Assembly: GCA_963836405.1 (NCBI GenBank)
Contig: CAWIJL010000005.1
Location: 434,001 to 498,000 of the forward strand
DNA: 64,000 nt
Origin: CAWIJJ01 sp963836405
Lineage (GTDB): Bacteria; Acidobacteriota; Terriglobia; Bryobacterales; Bryobacteraceae
Direction of reading: 5' to 3'
Shown piece by piece: positions 24,539 to 33,287 of this stretch. Position 1 is the first letter of the stretch. Every line of letters begins with the position of its first letter. Both the position numbers and the translations under genes were made by a program. The notes under the pieces were generated by a model, which worked only from the letters and a program-made list of their open reading frames with translations, made no database searches and was not told where the DNA came from.

Positions 24539-26182
24539 TTGCGCCGCCAATCTAAATTCGGTAGGGTTCGCACTGTCCTATTCAGTTCTGGTACTCCGGT
24601 AGGTATCTTATGTATTTTTTTCTGTATTTCCGGAGCGCTTTTCGTCCCGACCCTGGGGATCGAGCCTGACGAGACGCTGTTCACCCAGGCCATTTTTCTT
24701 CCGCACGACGAACTGTACTCGTTGCACATCCTGAACTCGCGGCTGCCGATTATGTTAATGACGTACGTCGGCGCCCTTAAATCCTGGATATACGACGGGA
24801 TATTCCGCCTGGCGCATCCCGGCGTCTGGGCGCTACGGCTGCCGATGGTGCTGGCGGGCGTAGCCAGCATCTGGCTGTTTTACCTGCTGCTGCGCCGCGT
24901 GGCGGGGGCCCGTACAGCTATCTTTGGATGCGCGCTACTGGCGACGGATTCAATGTATTTGTTAACGCTGACCTTCGACTGGGGACCTGTGGCGATGCAG
25001 CATCTCCTGTTACTGGGCGGCGCCTGGCTGCTGGTGCGTTATTACCAGCAACTGGAGATGTGGGCGCTGGCGGGCGGCTGCTTTCTGCTGGGCCTGGCGA
25101 TGTGGGACAAAGCGCTGGCGGTGTGGACGATCTCGGGCCTGGGGGTTGCCACATTATTGACGCTGCCGCGACAATTCTTTGGCTTGCTCACGTGGCGCCG
25201 GGTGGGAATAGCGACCGCGGCGTTTGCGGTGGGGGCTCTGCCGCTGCTGGTCTACAACATGGAGAACGAGTGGGGCACGTTTCGGGGGAACTTGCAGCGG
25301 GAAACGACCGGGCTGGCGGCGAAGGCGAAGATGCTGCAAGTGACCGCCAACGGCGCGGGAATGTTCACCTGGATGGTGGCGGCGGACTGGCAAACGCCGG
25401 AGCCACACCAACCGAAGGGGCTCATCCAAACCACCTCGGCCGCGATTTCGCAATTTGCGGGACATCCGCGGCGGCACCTGCTCTACTGGCTGTTCCTGGC
25501 GGCGCTGGCGATTACGCCGCTGGCCGGGCGGAAGTCGATCCGGATCGTGCTCTTCGCGCTGATTGCAATGGCAGTGGCGTGGGTGCAGATGGTGCTCAAC
25601 CAGAACACGGGCGGGAGCGCGCATCACACGATCCTGCTCTGGCCGCTGCCGCAGTTGATTGTAGCGGCGGCGTTTACGGGCGCGGCCGGGCGGCTGGGAC
25701 GGTTCGCCCTGCCGGCGCTGGCGGCGGCAGGAGCGGTGGCGGCGATTTCCGGAGCGCTGCTGATGAACGAGTATTATGCGCAGGCAGTGCGGAACGGCGG
25801 CGGGCCAGCCTGGAACAACGGAATTTTCGCGCTTTCCGATTTTCTCGAGGGCGATCGGTCGAAGACGGTCTTTTGCATGGACTGGGGGATTCAGGATCCG
25901 CTGCGGATGCTGCACGCCGGAGCGCTGCCGCTGCGCATGGGCACCGACCAGGTAGCCAACGCGGAAATGACGGAGCAGGACCGGAGGTATGCCACCGAGA
26001 TGGTATCCGAGCCGCGCAACCTGTTTCTGGCGCACACGCCGGCATTTGAAAACTTCCCCGGCCGGAGTGAGCGGATGATCGCGTTCGCGGAGGAACTCGG
26101 GTACCGGCAGGAGGTGCTTGGCCGGATTTCCGATCCGTTCGGCCGACAGGTATTCGAGGTGTACCGGTTCGCGCGGAAGTGA
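24539..26182 (+). CDS. GT39/ArnT-like membrane glycosyltransferase
   Basis: 547 residues with about 10-12 membrane helices, then a ~130-residue soluble C-terminus. The first periplasmic loop carries IEPDETLF, the acidic Asp-Glu pair that binds the polyprenyl-phosphate sugar in PMT/ArnT-type transferases. WALRLPMVLAGVASIWLFYLL and further helices follow the family pattern. The likely job is transfer of a sugar from a lipid carrier to a protein or lipid outside the membrane. The first ~35 codons and the 270 bp upstream are AT-richer than the rest of the window. The TTG start is the best available but uncertain. The stop is followed by a stretch of relic genes. Confidence 0.8.
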   Translation: MRRQSKFGRVRTVLFSSGTPVGILCIFFCISGALFVPTLGIEPDETLFTQAIFLPHDELYSLHILNSRLPIMLMTYVGALKSWIYDGIFRLAHPGVWALRLPMVLAGVASIWLFYLLLRRVAGARTAIFGCALLATDSMYLLTLTFDWGPVAMQHLLLLGGAWLLVRYYQQLEMWALAGGCFLLGLAMWDKALAVWTISGLGVATLLTLPRQFFGLLTWRRVGIATAAFAVGALPLLVYNMENEWGTFRGNLQRETTGLAAKAKMLQVTANGAGMFTWMVAADWQTPEPHQPKGLIQTTSAAISQFAGHPRRHLLYWLFLAALAITPLAGRKSIRIVLFALIAMAVAWVQMVLNQNTGGSAHHTILLWPLPQLIVAAAFTGAAGRLGRFALPALAAAGAVAAISGALLMNEYYAQAVRNGGGPAWNNGIFALSDFLEGDRSKTVFCMDWGIQDPLRMLHAGALPLRMGTDQVANAEMTEQDRRYATEMVSEPRNLFLAHTPAFENFPGRSERMIAFAEELGYRQEVLGRISDPFGRQVFEVYRFARK

Positions 26183-26203
26183 GGCGCGGCGGCCGGGTGC
26201 CGA

Positions 26204-26521
26204 TCAGTTGCTCTTCAGCTCGGTTGCCGGAGCCACTCGTCGCGCTTCCATGGCTGGGTAGAGGCACGCGAGCGCGCCTACAAAGAGCACGGCCACCGCG
26301 GCACCAAAATAAACTGACGGAGAGTGCAGCGTCACGCCGAACAGGAAGCCCTCCAGAATTTTCCCGCCGAACGATGCTGCCGCAAGACCTATGGGCACGC
26401 CCAGGATCACCGGGGCGAGTCCCCGGCCAACCACCTCTCTGACCAGCCTGCCGCCGGGAGCCCCCACCGCGGTGCGGATCGCGAGTTCACGACGACGCTC
26501 GGATATCGAACGGGACACCAC
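26204..26521 (-). pseudogene. C-terminal fragment of an FtsX/MacB-type permease (acidobacterial orphan permease family)
   Basis: About 105 residues matching only the end of the family: SISERRRELAIRTAVGAPGGRLV, a helix GLAPVILGVPIGLAAAS, FLFGVTLHSPSVYF, then a last helix and the LYPAMEARRVAPATEL tail. Intact members are about 800 residues with two FtsX domains and a large periplasmic domain; none of that exists upstream, where the sequence runs straight into another relic. It is therefore a remnant and unlikely to be expressed as a functional permease. Confidence 0.8.
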
Positions 26522-26551
26522 CTCCGGAAACCACCTGCAGTGGCCGGTGTT

Positions 26552-26987
26552 TCACTTCCGCCCCGGAGGCTCCGCAAAGCTGAAACGAATAGAGTTCTGT
26601 TCGTTCTTAGCAGACACGAACAGCGTCGATCGGAAACAAGCCGGCTTTCCGTTGAGTAAAACAGGAGAAAACTTCCATTGGCGAAGCGCATTGGTCAGAC
26701 CCTGAGTGATCTCTTTTGGGCCCGGCCAATCCGTCGCAAGGATCCGGCAAGGGATGCCATCCTGGTCGATGGTTCAGTTCGAGACCTATTGGTTCCTGAG
26801 GCAGCGTCTCTTTGCTACTCAGCGTCGGGAACGAATGTTGCGCGATGCGATCTCGAAGGATCGCGGGAGAGAGCCGAAGCGTGCTGCCCGACTGGCAACT
26901 GGAACACTGAACACCTGCTTGCGCCAAGAGGGCCATAGCGGCAAACTCAAGCGTGGCAGCGAGCAGACAAAGAACGTAGTTCCACAC
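26552..26987 (-). pseudogene. frameshifted small TonB-like (energy-transducer C-terminal) protein
   Basis: Joining two frames on the minus strand gives a protein of about 145 residues. It starts with a signal-like segment (GTG 26987, MWNYVLCLLAATLE...) and continues through PIGLEL in frame one. It then runs as TIDQDGIPCRILATDW, LTNALRQWKFSPVLLNGKPA and SIRFSFAEPP to TGA 26554-26552 in the next frame. The ALRQWKF-x-P-x-x-x-NGKP segment is the hallmark of TonB C-terminal domains. One extra base near the GLEL/TIDQ junction breaks the frame. The gene lies under a consensus-like promoter, so loss of function may be recent, or the shift could be an assembly error. Confidence 0.6.
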
Positions 26988-26997
26988 TGCTACCAAT

Positions 26998-27026
26998 TAT
27001 TTAATACTAATACGCTAGTATGTCAA
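26998..27026 (-). promoter_or_regulatory. strong sigma70-type promoter with a dyad operator in its spacer
   Basis: On the minus strand TTGACA (27026-27021) and TAAATA (27003-26998) are separated by exactly 17 bp. The spacer, with the last base of the -35, holds the perfect dyad ATACTA N6 TAGTAT (27004-27021). A site overlapping the promoter like this is typical of BlaI/MecI- or PadR-type repression. It faces the TonB-like relic, whose candidate start lies only a few bases after the expected transcription start. Confidence 0.65.
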
Positions 27027-27074
27027 GGGCCAGCAGAAGCATATTCGGGCGCGGGACAGTCCCGGCGGCTGATC

Positions 27075-27593
27075 CTACCTGGCTCTCAACAGGAAGTTGT
27101 TGGCGACGATGCCGAGCTCGCGGATGTCGGCGTCCTGCTGGGGGAGAGCTTTGTCGAGTTCGAAGGCGATTTTAACGGAGGGAGTGGCGAGTTGCGCGGG
27201 CTCGATCTCGCGGCTGTAAGTGAAGGGTCCGGCGGTGTCGATGGTAGCGGGCTTCAGCGGCGTTCCGGCCACCGAGGCGGCAAGGGTCTGCGACTTGAGC
27301 CTTTCGATGGTGACGGGCGGGACGGTAAAGCGGGCCTCGAGCACGGCTCCGCGGGTGGCGGCGCCGGGAGGCACGGCGAGTTCCACCTCAAATTTTCGCT
27401 GGGTCCAGCGCCAGGCGCCGTTCTCGATGGCGTGGAAGCCGCTGACGAGTTGCCGGGCGGTGGTGGTGTCGCCGGTGCGCACCTCCGACGCGAGGGGCGC
27501 CGCCTCCTGCGTGGAAGGCGATTTCTGCCGGTTGCAGCCGAGCGGGGCTACGGCGAGCGATGCGAACAACACGCACAGAAGTTTTCGATTCAT
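27075..27593 (-). CDS. lipoprotein of unknown function in the molybdopterin-enzyme operon
   Basis: 172 residues. The signal peptide ends in a lipobox LAPLGC (Cys about residue 20), so the mature protein is lipid-anchored. A Ser/Thr/Ala-rich spacer is followed by a beta-rich domain (RWTQRKFEVELAVPPGAAT, LEARFTVPPVTIERL, TYSREIEPAQL). The ATG at 27593 shares a base with the stop of the molybdopterin oxidoreductase (TGATG), showing translational coupling. It may be an accessory or simply a co-regulated envelope protein. No known family recognised. Confidence 0.75.
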   Translation of the reverse strand: MNRKLLCVLFASLAVAPLGCNRQKSPSTQEAAPLASEVRTGDTTTARQLVSGFHAIENGAWRWTQRKFEVELAVPPGAATRGAVLEARFTVPPVTIERLKSQTLAASVAGTPLKPATIDTAGPFTYSREIEPAQLATPSVKIAFELDKALPQQDADIRELGIVANNFLLRAR

Positions 27594-29632
27594 CAGTCTC
27601 CGATTCTTTCCACCTGGACTAAACAACTGTAAAACGTGGGGCCGCCGCCCGCATCGGTGAGGCGCTCGGAGGTGAGCGCGTTGACATTGCGCGCGGCGGG
27701 GGCGCGCTTGCCCCAGCGGACGGCGGGCGCGCAGACGACGCCGGGCCGCACGGTTTCATCGACGCGCGCCGCCAGCAGGGTGGAGCCGCGGTCATTGAAC
27801 ACGCGCACCTGGTCGGCATCGCGGATGCCGCGGGAGTCGGCGTCGGCGGCGTGCATGTGGAGGGTTGCGGTCTGGAGGTCCACCGGGTCGCGATGGCCGA
27901 AGGTGGAATTCATGCTGTCGTCGTTCTTGGGCGAGATCAGCTCCAGGGGATAGCGGCTGCGCAGTCCGGCGTCGCCGTGGCGGGATTCGACGGGCGGCTG
28001 GTAGTCGAGCTCTTCGGCGCGGAAGCGGCAGCGGCCGTTGGGCGTGCCGAAGTTGCCGGCGGCGAAGGGCTGGAAGGGCTCGGGGATGCGCAGGCGCACC
28101 GAGCCGGTGCGGTCGAGCTCCTCGAGCGTGATGCCCTGGATGAAGGGGTGCGACGAATCGAGCAGGGTGCGGATCATGTCGTCTTCCGAATCGCGGAAGC
28201 AGGGGTCGTCGAAGCCCATGCGGAGCGCGAGGAGGCGGAAGACCTCGACGTTTGATTTAGTCTCGCCGGGCGGGGGCAGGGCCGGCCGGGCAAGCTGGAG
28301 ATGGTGGTGGCCGTAGGCGAAATAGAGGTCGGTGTGCTCGAGGAAGGTGGTGGAGGGCAGAAGGATGTCGGCGTGGTCGGCGGTGTCGGTCTGGAACTGT
28401 TCGAGCACGACGGTGAAGAGATCCTTGCGGCGCAGTCCGGCGAGCACCGCATTCTGGTTGGGCGCAATCGCGGCGGGATTGGAGTTGTAGACGACCAGGG
28501 CTTTGACGGGCGGCTGGTCGAGCTTGCGGAGGACGGTGCCGAGCTCGGTCATGTTGACGAGGCGGGCTTCGCGGCCGAGGGCACGGTGCTGGAGGTCGGG
28601 GCGCTCGAGGCCGGTTTTGTTGAGGTGGAAGGCCTGCGAAGTGGAGAGCTGAACGCCGCCGCCGAGGTCCTTCCACGATCCGGTAAGGGCGGGCAGGAGG
28701 GCGATGGTGCGGACGGCCATGGCGCCGCGCTCGCTGCGCTGGAGCCCGTAGTTGAGGCGGATGACGGCGGGGCGGGTGGTGGCGTACTCGCGCGCCAGGG
28801 CGATGATTTCTTCGGCCGCGATGCCGGTGAGTTCGGCGGCGCGCTGGGGAGTCCAGGGGAGGACGCGTTCGCGAAGGGCGTCGATGCCTTCGGTGTGGCG
28901 GGCGATGTAGTCGCGGTCTTCGAGGCCCTCGCCAAGGATGACGTGCATCATGGCGAGGGCGAGCGCGGTGTCGCTGCCGGGGTGGATGAAGAAATGCTTG
29001 TCGGAGGCGTTGCCGGTGCGATTGCGGCGGGGATCGATGGTGTAGAAGCGGGCGCCGTTGCGGCGGGCTTCCATGATGAACGGCCAGAGGTGGACGTTGG
29101 TGCCGAGGATGTTGGCTCCCCAGGCGAGGATCAGCCTGGCGTGACGGAACTGTTCGGGTTCGGTCGAGTAGCGGATGCCGAGGGCCTCGGTCATGCCGGC
29201 CATTCCGGCGGTGGAGCAGATGGTGCGGTCGAGGCGGGAGGCGCCGAGGCGGTGGAAGAAGCGCCGGTCCATGCCGCTGCCGTTGAGGTAGCCCATGGTG
29301 CCGGCGTAGCTGTAGGGCAGGATGGACTCGGGTCCGAATTCGGCGGCGGTGAGGCGGAGGCGTTCGGCAATGGTGTCGAGCGCGTCGTCCCAGGAGATGC
29401 GCTCGAAGCGGCCTTCGCCCTTGGCTCCGGTGCGGCGCTGCGGGTAGAGGAGGCGGCCGGGATGGTATTCGCGTTCGAGGTACTGCGCGACCTTGCCGCA
29501 GAGGAAGCCGCGGGTGACGGGATGGTCGGGGTTGCCGCGGAGGCGGGTACCGCGTTGGTTCTCCACGGTGACGAGGAGGGAGCAGCAATCCGGGCAATCG
29601 AGCGCGCAGACGGACCGTCGAATTTCCGGCAT
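27593..29632 (-). CDS. molybdopterin-dependent oxidoreductase (DMSO-reductase family)
   Basis: 679 residues. The N-terminus has a Cys cluster, VCALDCPDCCSLLV, and GFLCGK about 30 residues later, ligands for a 4Fe-4S cluster. Family features continue: RISWDDALDTIAERL, SYAGTMGYLNGSGMDRRFFHRLGAS, a bis-MGD binding region with LAWGANILGTNVHLW and IDPRRNRTG, and ADILLPSTTFLEHTD near the C-terminal molybdopterin-binding domain. There is no Tat signal, so it is likely cytoplasmic. It resembles formate-dehydrogenase-like or polysulfide/thiosulfate-reductase-like single-subunit enzymes; the substrate is unknown. The lipoprotein gene is coupled downstream. Cofactor synthesis genes are not in the window, apart from the MoaD-like protein at 5395. 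Confidence 0.88.
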   Translation of the reverse strand: MPEIRRSVCALDCPDCCSLLVTVENQRGTRLRGNPDHPVTRGFLCGKVAQYLEREYHPGRLLYPQRRTGAKGEGRFERISWDDALDTIAERLRLTAAEFGPESILPYSYAGTMGYLNGSGMDRRFFHRLGASRLDRTICSTAGMAGMTEALGIRYSTEPEQFRHARLILAWGANILGTNVHLWPFIMEARRNGARFYTIDPRRNRTGNASDKHFFIHPGSDTALALAMMHVILGEGLEDRDYIARHTEGIDALRERVLPWTPQRAAELTGIAAEEIIALAREYATTRPAVIRLNYGLQRSERGAMAVRTIALLPALTGSWKDLGGGVQLSTSQAFHLNKTGLERPDLQHRALGREARLVNMTELGTVLRKLDQPPVKALVVYNSNPAAIAPNQNAVLAGLRRKDLFTVVLEQFQTDTADHADILLPSTTFLEHTDLYFAYGHHHLQLARPALPPPGETKSNVEVFRLLALRMGFDDPCFRDSEDDMIRTLLDSSHPFIQGITLEELDRTGSVRLRIPEPFQPFAAGNFGTPNGRCRFRAEELDYQPPVESRHGDAGLRSRYPLELISPKNDDSMNSTFGHRDPVDLQTATLHMHAADADSRGIRDADQVRVFNDRGSTLLAARVDETVRPGVVCAPAVRWGKRAPAARNVNALTSERLTDAGGGPTFYSCLVQVERIGD

Positions 29633-29750
29633 TCAAAAATTATAGCGTGCGGGTTTGTGGTAGCCGGATTTTGGGAGGGAGCGCGGGCTTGCGGGCGGGA
29701 TTTTTGGGAGGCGACGGCGGGGAGGTCGGCGGAGGGTCGGACCGGCTGTG

Positions 29751-29911
29751 CGGACCATCGGGGAGTCGGCGAGGCGCGAGTTGCGGCGGCGATTTGGAGG
29801 TCGGCGGAGCTTGCGGCCGGGGGGTCTGTTCGGACCGTCGGGGAGTCCGGCGAGGCGCGGGTTGCGGCGGCGACTTGAAGGGTCGGTGGCGCTTGCGCCC
29901 GGGGGGTGCTG
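29751..29911. repeat. two tandem ~80-bp GC-rich repeats in a non-coding gap
   Basis: The 342-bp gap between 29632 and 29975 holds no gene I can support. It contains two ~80-bp imperfect tandem copies starting CGGACCATCGGGGAGT (29751) and CGGACCGTCGGGGAGT (29831), with a partial third beginning before 29751. The sequence TATAGCGTGCGGGTTT also occurs twice, at ~29641 and ~29977; the second copy is the very end and stop of the flanking gene. This suggests duplication of the gene's 3' end and slippage-driven expansion. Confidence 0.7.
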
Positions 29912-29974
29912 GGGGGCGGCGAGGCGGCAGCGAGTTCTGTGCCGGCGACGTGGAGGTTGGAGGGGGCAGCCGGC

Positions 29975-31174
29975 CTATAGCGTGCGGGTTTGCGGGGCCC
30001 GGCTCTCGGGGCCGCGGAGTTCGGGCAGTCCGGCGAGGGCGGCGGCCAATTCGATGCCGGCGAGGAGGCGGAGGTCGGGATCGGGGATGCGGTCGAGGTA
30101 GACGGCGGCGGCGGGGCCGAGGGTGCGGCCGGCCTCGTACAGGACGCCGCGGAAACGGCAGGTGGAGGACCAGAACTCTTTGGGCGCGCCGGTCGGATTG
30201 TCGGGGCCGGCGTCTTCGCGGTAGCGTTCCAGGGCTTGCGCAAAGGGCGGATCGAAATCGGCTTCTTCGCCGGCCTGGATGAGCGATTGCAGGTAGGGAA
30301 AGTCGCGCGGATCGCCGCCCATGCCGTAGCCGCTGCGGGCTCCCGGCGGCGCCTGTTTGCGGCGTGCCTCGGCCTCTTCGATTACGGACTCCATGCCTCG
30401 CGGGAAACGGTGGGCGGCGGCGGCGAGCTGCGGGTGTCCGGCGATCAGGGATTCGGCGAGCGGCGGATCCAGGTCGTGGAGGACGTGCAGGAGTTCGAAG
30501 AGGGTGTGGTCGCGGACGGAGGTAATGCAGACGGTTCCCTCCGGGTCGTAGCTGGCGTTGATGGGGAAGTCGGGACGTTGCAGGGTCAGGCGGACGATGT
30601 CGCGCAGGGCTTCGCGCGCTTCGGGCTCGGGGAGAACTCTGAAATGGAGGCGGAACAGGCTGATAAACGTTGAGAAACTGGCGGCCTGCCACGGCGGGGC
30701 GGCGGCGTCCGACATGGCGGCTTGCCAGGCGTCGATGCCGCGGCGGAGCAGGGAGGCGCGGCGATCGGGGTCCTCGGATTTCTGAATCAGGGCGGCGGCC
30801 ACGGCGAAGGGGAAGGCTGCGGGGTCGGGCTGGCGCAGGACGTATTCGATGGCCGCTTCGGTGTGACCGTGGTCCAGCATGACTCTGGCAACGCGCTCGG
30901 GCAGGTGACGATGAGGGATAGGTTGGGAAGGTGGAAGGGCGGGCACGAGGCCGGGGTCGGTGGCGGCGGCCAGCAGGTGCGCCTGTTCCAGGTAAATGTT
31001 GCGATAGGGTCCGGGAAGCTGCTGCAGCAGTTCGAGCCCGGATTGCAGCGTGGCGCGGGCCTGGACGGGGTCGTGCGGGGCCAGCACGCGGGCAATGCGC
31101 AGCAGGGCGGCGGCGCGCACGGGCGGCGCGGACTGGCCGGCCTGTTCGAGGAGGCGGGCCAGAAGCTCATCCAT
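29975..31174 (-). CDS. hypothetical helical-repeat protein
   Basis: 399 residues, soluble, largely alpha-helical with HEAT/TPR-like periodicity: MDELLARLLEQAGQ, AALLRIARVLAPHDPVQARATLQSGLELL, ERVARVMLDHGHTEAAIEYVLRQ and similar units. There is no signal peptide. The middle contains a Gly/Pro-rich ARSGYGMGGDPRDFPYL segment. The 3' end borders the repeat region and its last 16 bp recur 340 bp further on. It is divergent from the PQQ dehydrogenase gene, about 80 bp apart. No function assigned. Confidence 0.7.
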   Translation of the reverse strand: MDELLARLLEQAGQSAPPVRAAALLRIARVLAPHDPVQARATLQSGLELLQQLPGPYRNIYLEQAHLLAAATDPGLVPALPPSQPIPHRHLPERVARVMLDHGHTEAAIEYVLRQPDPAAFPFAVAAALIQKSEDPDRRASLLRRGIDAWQAAMSDAAAPPWQAASFSTFISLFRLHFRVLPEPEAREALRDIVRLTLQRPDFPINASYDPEGTVCITSVRDHTLFELLHVLHDLDPPLAESLIAGHPQLAAAAHRFPRGMESVIEEAEARRKQAPPGARSGYGMGGDPRDFPYLQSLIQAGEEADFDPPFAQALERYREDAGPDNPTGAPKEFWSSTCRFRGVLYEAGRTLGPAAAVYLDRIPDPDLRLLAGIELAAALAGLPELRGPESRAPQTRTL

Positions 31175-31255
31175 ACGGGCAGTGTAGCTTGAACGGTCCC
31201 GCCGTTGACGATATTCTGTACCGGTAGCTCGCGAGGGGGCTGGGTAAACCCACAT

Positions 31256-33286
31256 ATGAGAATGAAGCGACTTTCCGGCGTTGCCGCCGGCGGCGCCGTG
31301 CTGTTGACAGCGGCGGGATTTTACGCGCTGGCGCAGTCGAAGGGCGGGGCGGCGGATTACGCGAAGGAGTGGCCGACGTACGGGCACGATGCGGGCGGCA
31401 TGCGGTTCTCGCCGCTCGCGCAGATCACGCCGGCCAACGTGAGCGGGCTCAAGGTGGCGTGGACGTACCACATGAAGCCGGCGGGGCCCGCGCCCGCGGC
31501 CACGCAGGCGCCGGCCGCCGGAGAAGGGGAGACGCCGGACGCGCCTCCGGCGGGAGGCGGCCGGATCCGCTTCGGGTCCGGCTTTTCGCCGAGCGAAGTG
31601 ACGCCGCTGGTGATCGACGGGGTAATGTACCTTTCGACGCCGTACTCGCGCGTGGTCGCGCTGGACTCGACCACGGGCAAGGAGATTTGGGCGTTCAAGC
31701 TGCCGGCGGGGAATCCCTCGACGCGCGGGGTGGAGTTCTTCGCGGGCGACCGGCAGACGGCGGCGCAGATCGTGTTCGGGTCGAGCGACGGGAAGCTGTA
31801 CTCGCTGGACGCGAAGAGCGGGAAGCCGAACGCGGATTTCGGGGACAACGGCGCGATCAATTTGAATACGCCGGAGCTCATGCAGGGGATGCCGGGGCGC
31901 AATGCGCTGAGCTCGCCGCCGATCGTTTACAAGAACCTGGCGATCACGGGCGGCACCACGCAGGAGAATCCGCCGCACGGTCCGGCGGGCGACGTGCGCG
32001 CGTGGGACATGCACACGGGCAAGCTGGTGTGGACCTTCCATTCGATTCCGCGCGCCGGGGAGAAGGGTCATGAAACCTGGGCGGGGGAGAGCTGGAAGAA
32101 CCGGTCGGGCGTGAACGTGTGGGGCTTTCTCACGGTGGACGCGCAGCGCGGCATCGTGTACATGCCGTTCGGGGCGCCGTCGGTGGATCAGTACGGCGGC
32201 GATCGGGCGGGGGACAACCTGTTCAGCACCAGCCTGGTGGCGGCTGACGCGAATACCGGGAAATATCTGTGGCATTTTCAGGTGGTCCACCACGATATCT
32301 GGGACGCGGATATGACGGGCGCGCCGGCGCTGATCGACGTGAAGCAGGGCGGGCGGACGATTCCGGCGGTGGCGGCGATCAATAAAGTGGGGCTGCTGTT
32401 TCTGCTGGACCGGGTGACGGGCAAGCCGATTTACGGCGTGGAGGAGCGGCCGGTGCCGGCGAGCGAAGTGCCGCTCGAACGGGCTTCGAAGACGCAGCCG
32501 TTTCCGTTGAAGCCGCCGCCGCTTTCGCGGATGTCGATGCGGGCGGAGGACGTGACCACGGTGACGCCGGAACTCGAAGCGGCGTGCAAGAAGCTGATGG
32601 AGGGGCTGCAACTGGGCGGGCCGTACCTGCCGGTGAGCTACAACCGGCTGCGCGTGCAGTTTCCCGGGAATCACGGCGGCGTGAACTGGTTCGGCACGTC
32701 GTTCAATCCGCAACTGGGATACCTGTTCGTGAACTCGAACGAGCTGGGGCAGATCTCGGGCGTGAAGGACCACGATAAGGAGAAGGGGCGCGCCGGCGGG
32801 CAGGGGACCGGCAATCGCGTGGATCCGGAAGGGCCGTACGAGGGCGTGGCGGGCGGCGGGCGGTTCAGCATCAAGGGTACGGACTCGCAACAACTGCCGT
32901 GCCAGCAGCCGCCGTGGGGACAGTTGACGGCGGTGAACGTGAACACGGGCGAGTTTGCGTGGCGCGTGCCGCTGGGGGTGACGGACAGCCTGCCGGCGGA
33001 CAAGCAGAAGACGGGGCGTCCGGGGAACGGCGGGACGATCGCGACGGCCGGCGGGCTGGTGTTTGTGGCGGCCACCGACGATGCGCGGTTCCGGGCATTC
33101 GACGGCAAGACGGGCAAGGAGCTGTGGACGTTCAAGCTGGGGGGCGCGGCGGAGGCGACGCCGATCACCTACCAGGGGCGGGACGGGCGGCAGTATGTGG
33201 CGATCCCGAGCACGGGGGGCGGGTTTTTCAATAATCCGGTGACGGACGACAGTATTATGGCGTTCGCGCTGGAAGCGGCCAAGTAG
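31256..33286 (+). CDS. PQQ-dependent (quinoprotein) dehydrogenase, periplasmic
   Basis: 676 residues with a signal peptide (RMKRLSGVAAGGAVLLTAAGFYALAQ). It has the eight-bladed propeller pattern of quinoprotein alcohol/glucose dehydrogenases: EWPTYGHDAGGMRFSPLAQI at the start, repeated ALDSTTGKEIWAFKL, WDMHTGKLVWTFH, ANTGKYLWHFQVVHHDIWDADM and FDGKTGKELWTFKLGG tryptophan-docking motifs, and GGLVFVAATDDARFRAFD. No C-terminal cytochrome c domain (no CxxCH) is present, so electrons must pass to a separate carrier. The Pro/Ala-rich loop near residues 75-100 is unusual. ATG 31256 is chosen because it gives the export signal. The TIR gene begins 2 bp after the last stop base. Confidence 0.86.
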   Translation: MRMKRLSGVAAGGAVLLTAAGFYALAQSKGGAADYAKEWPTYGHDAGGMRFSPLAQITPANVSGLKVAWTYHMKPAGPAPAATQAPAAGEGETPDAPPAGGGRIRFGSGFSPSEVTPLVIDGVMYLSTPYSRVVALDSTTGKEIWAFKLPAGNPSTRGVEFFAGDRQTAAQIVFGSSDGKLYSLDAKSGKPNADFGDNGAINLNTPELMQGMPGRNALSSPPIVYKNLAITGGTTQENPPHGPAGDVRAWDMHTGKLVWTFHSIPRAGEKGHETWAGESWKNRSGVNVWGFLTVDAQRGIVYMPFGAPSVDQYGGDRAGDNLFSTSLVAADANTGKYLWHFQVVHHDIWDADMTGAPALIDVKQGGRTIPAVAAINKVGLLFLLDRVTGKPIYGVEERPVPASEVPLERASKTQPFPLKPPPLSRMSMRAEDVTTVTPELEAACKKLMEGLQLGGPYLPVSYNRLRVQFPGNHGGVNWFGTSFNPQLGYLFVNSNELGQISGVKDHDKEKGRAGGQGTGNRVDPEGPYEGVAGGGRFSIKGTDSQQLPCQQPPWGQLTAVNVNTGEFAWRVPLGVTDSLPADKQKTGRPGNGGTIATAGGLVFVAATDDARFRAFDGKTGKELWTFKLGGAAEATPITYQGRDGRQYVAIPSTGGGFFNNPVTDDSIMAFALEAAK

Positions 33287-33287
33287 A

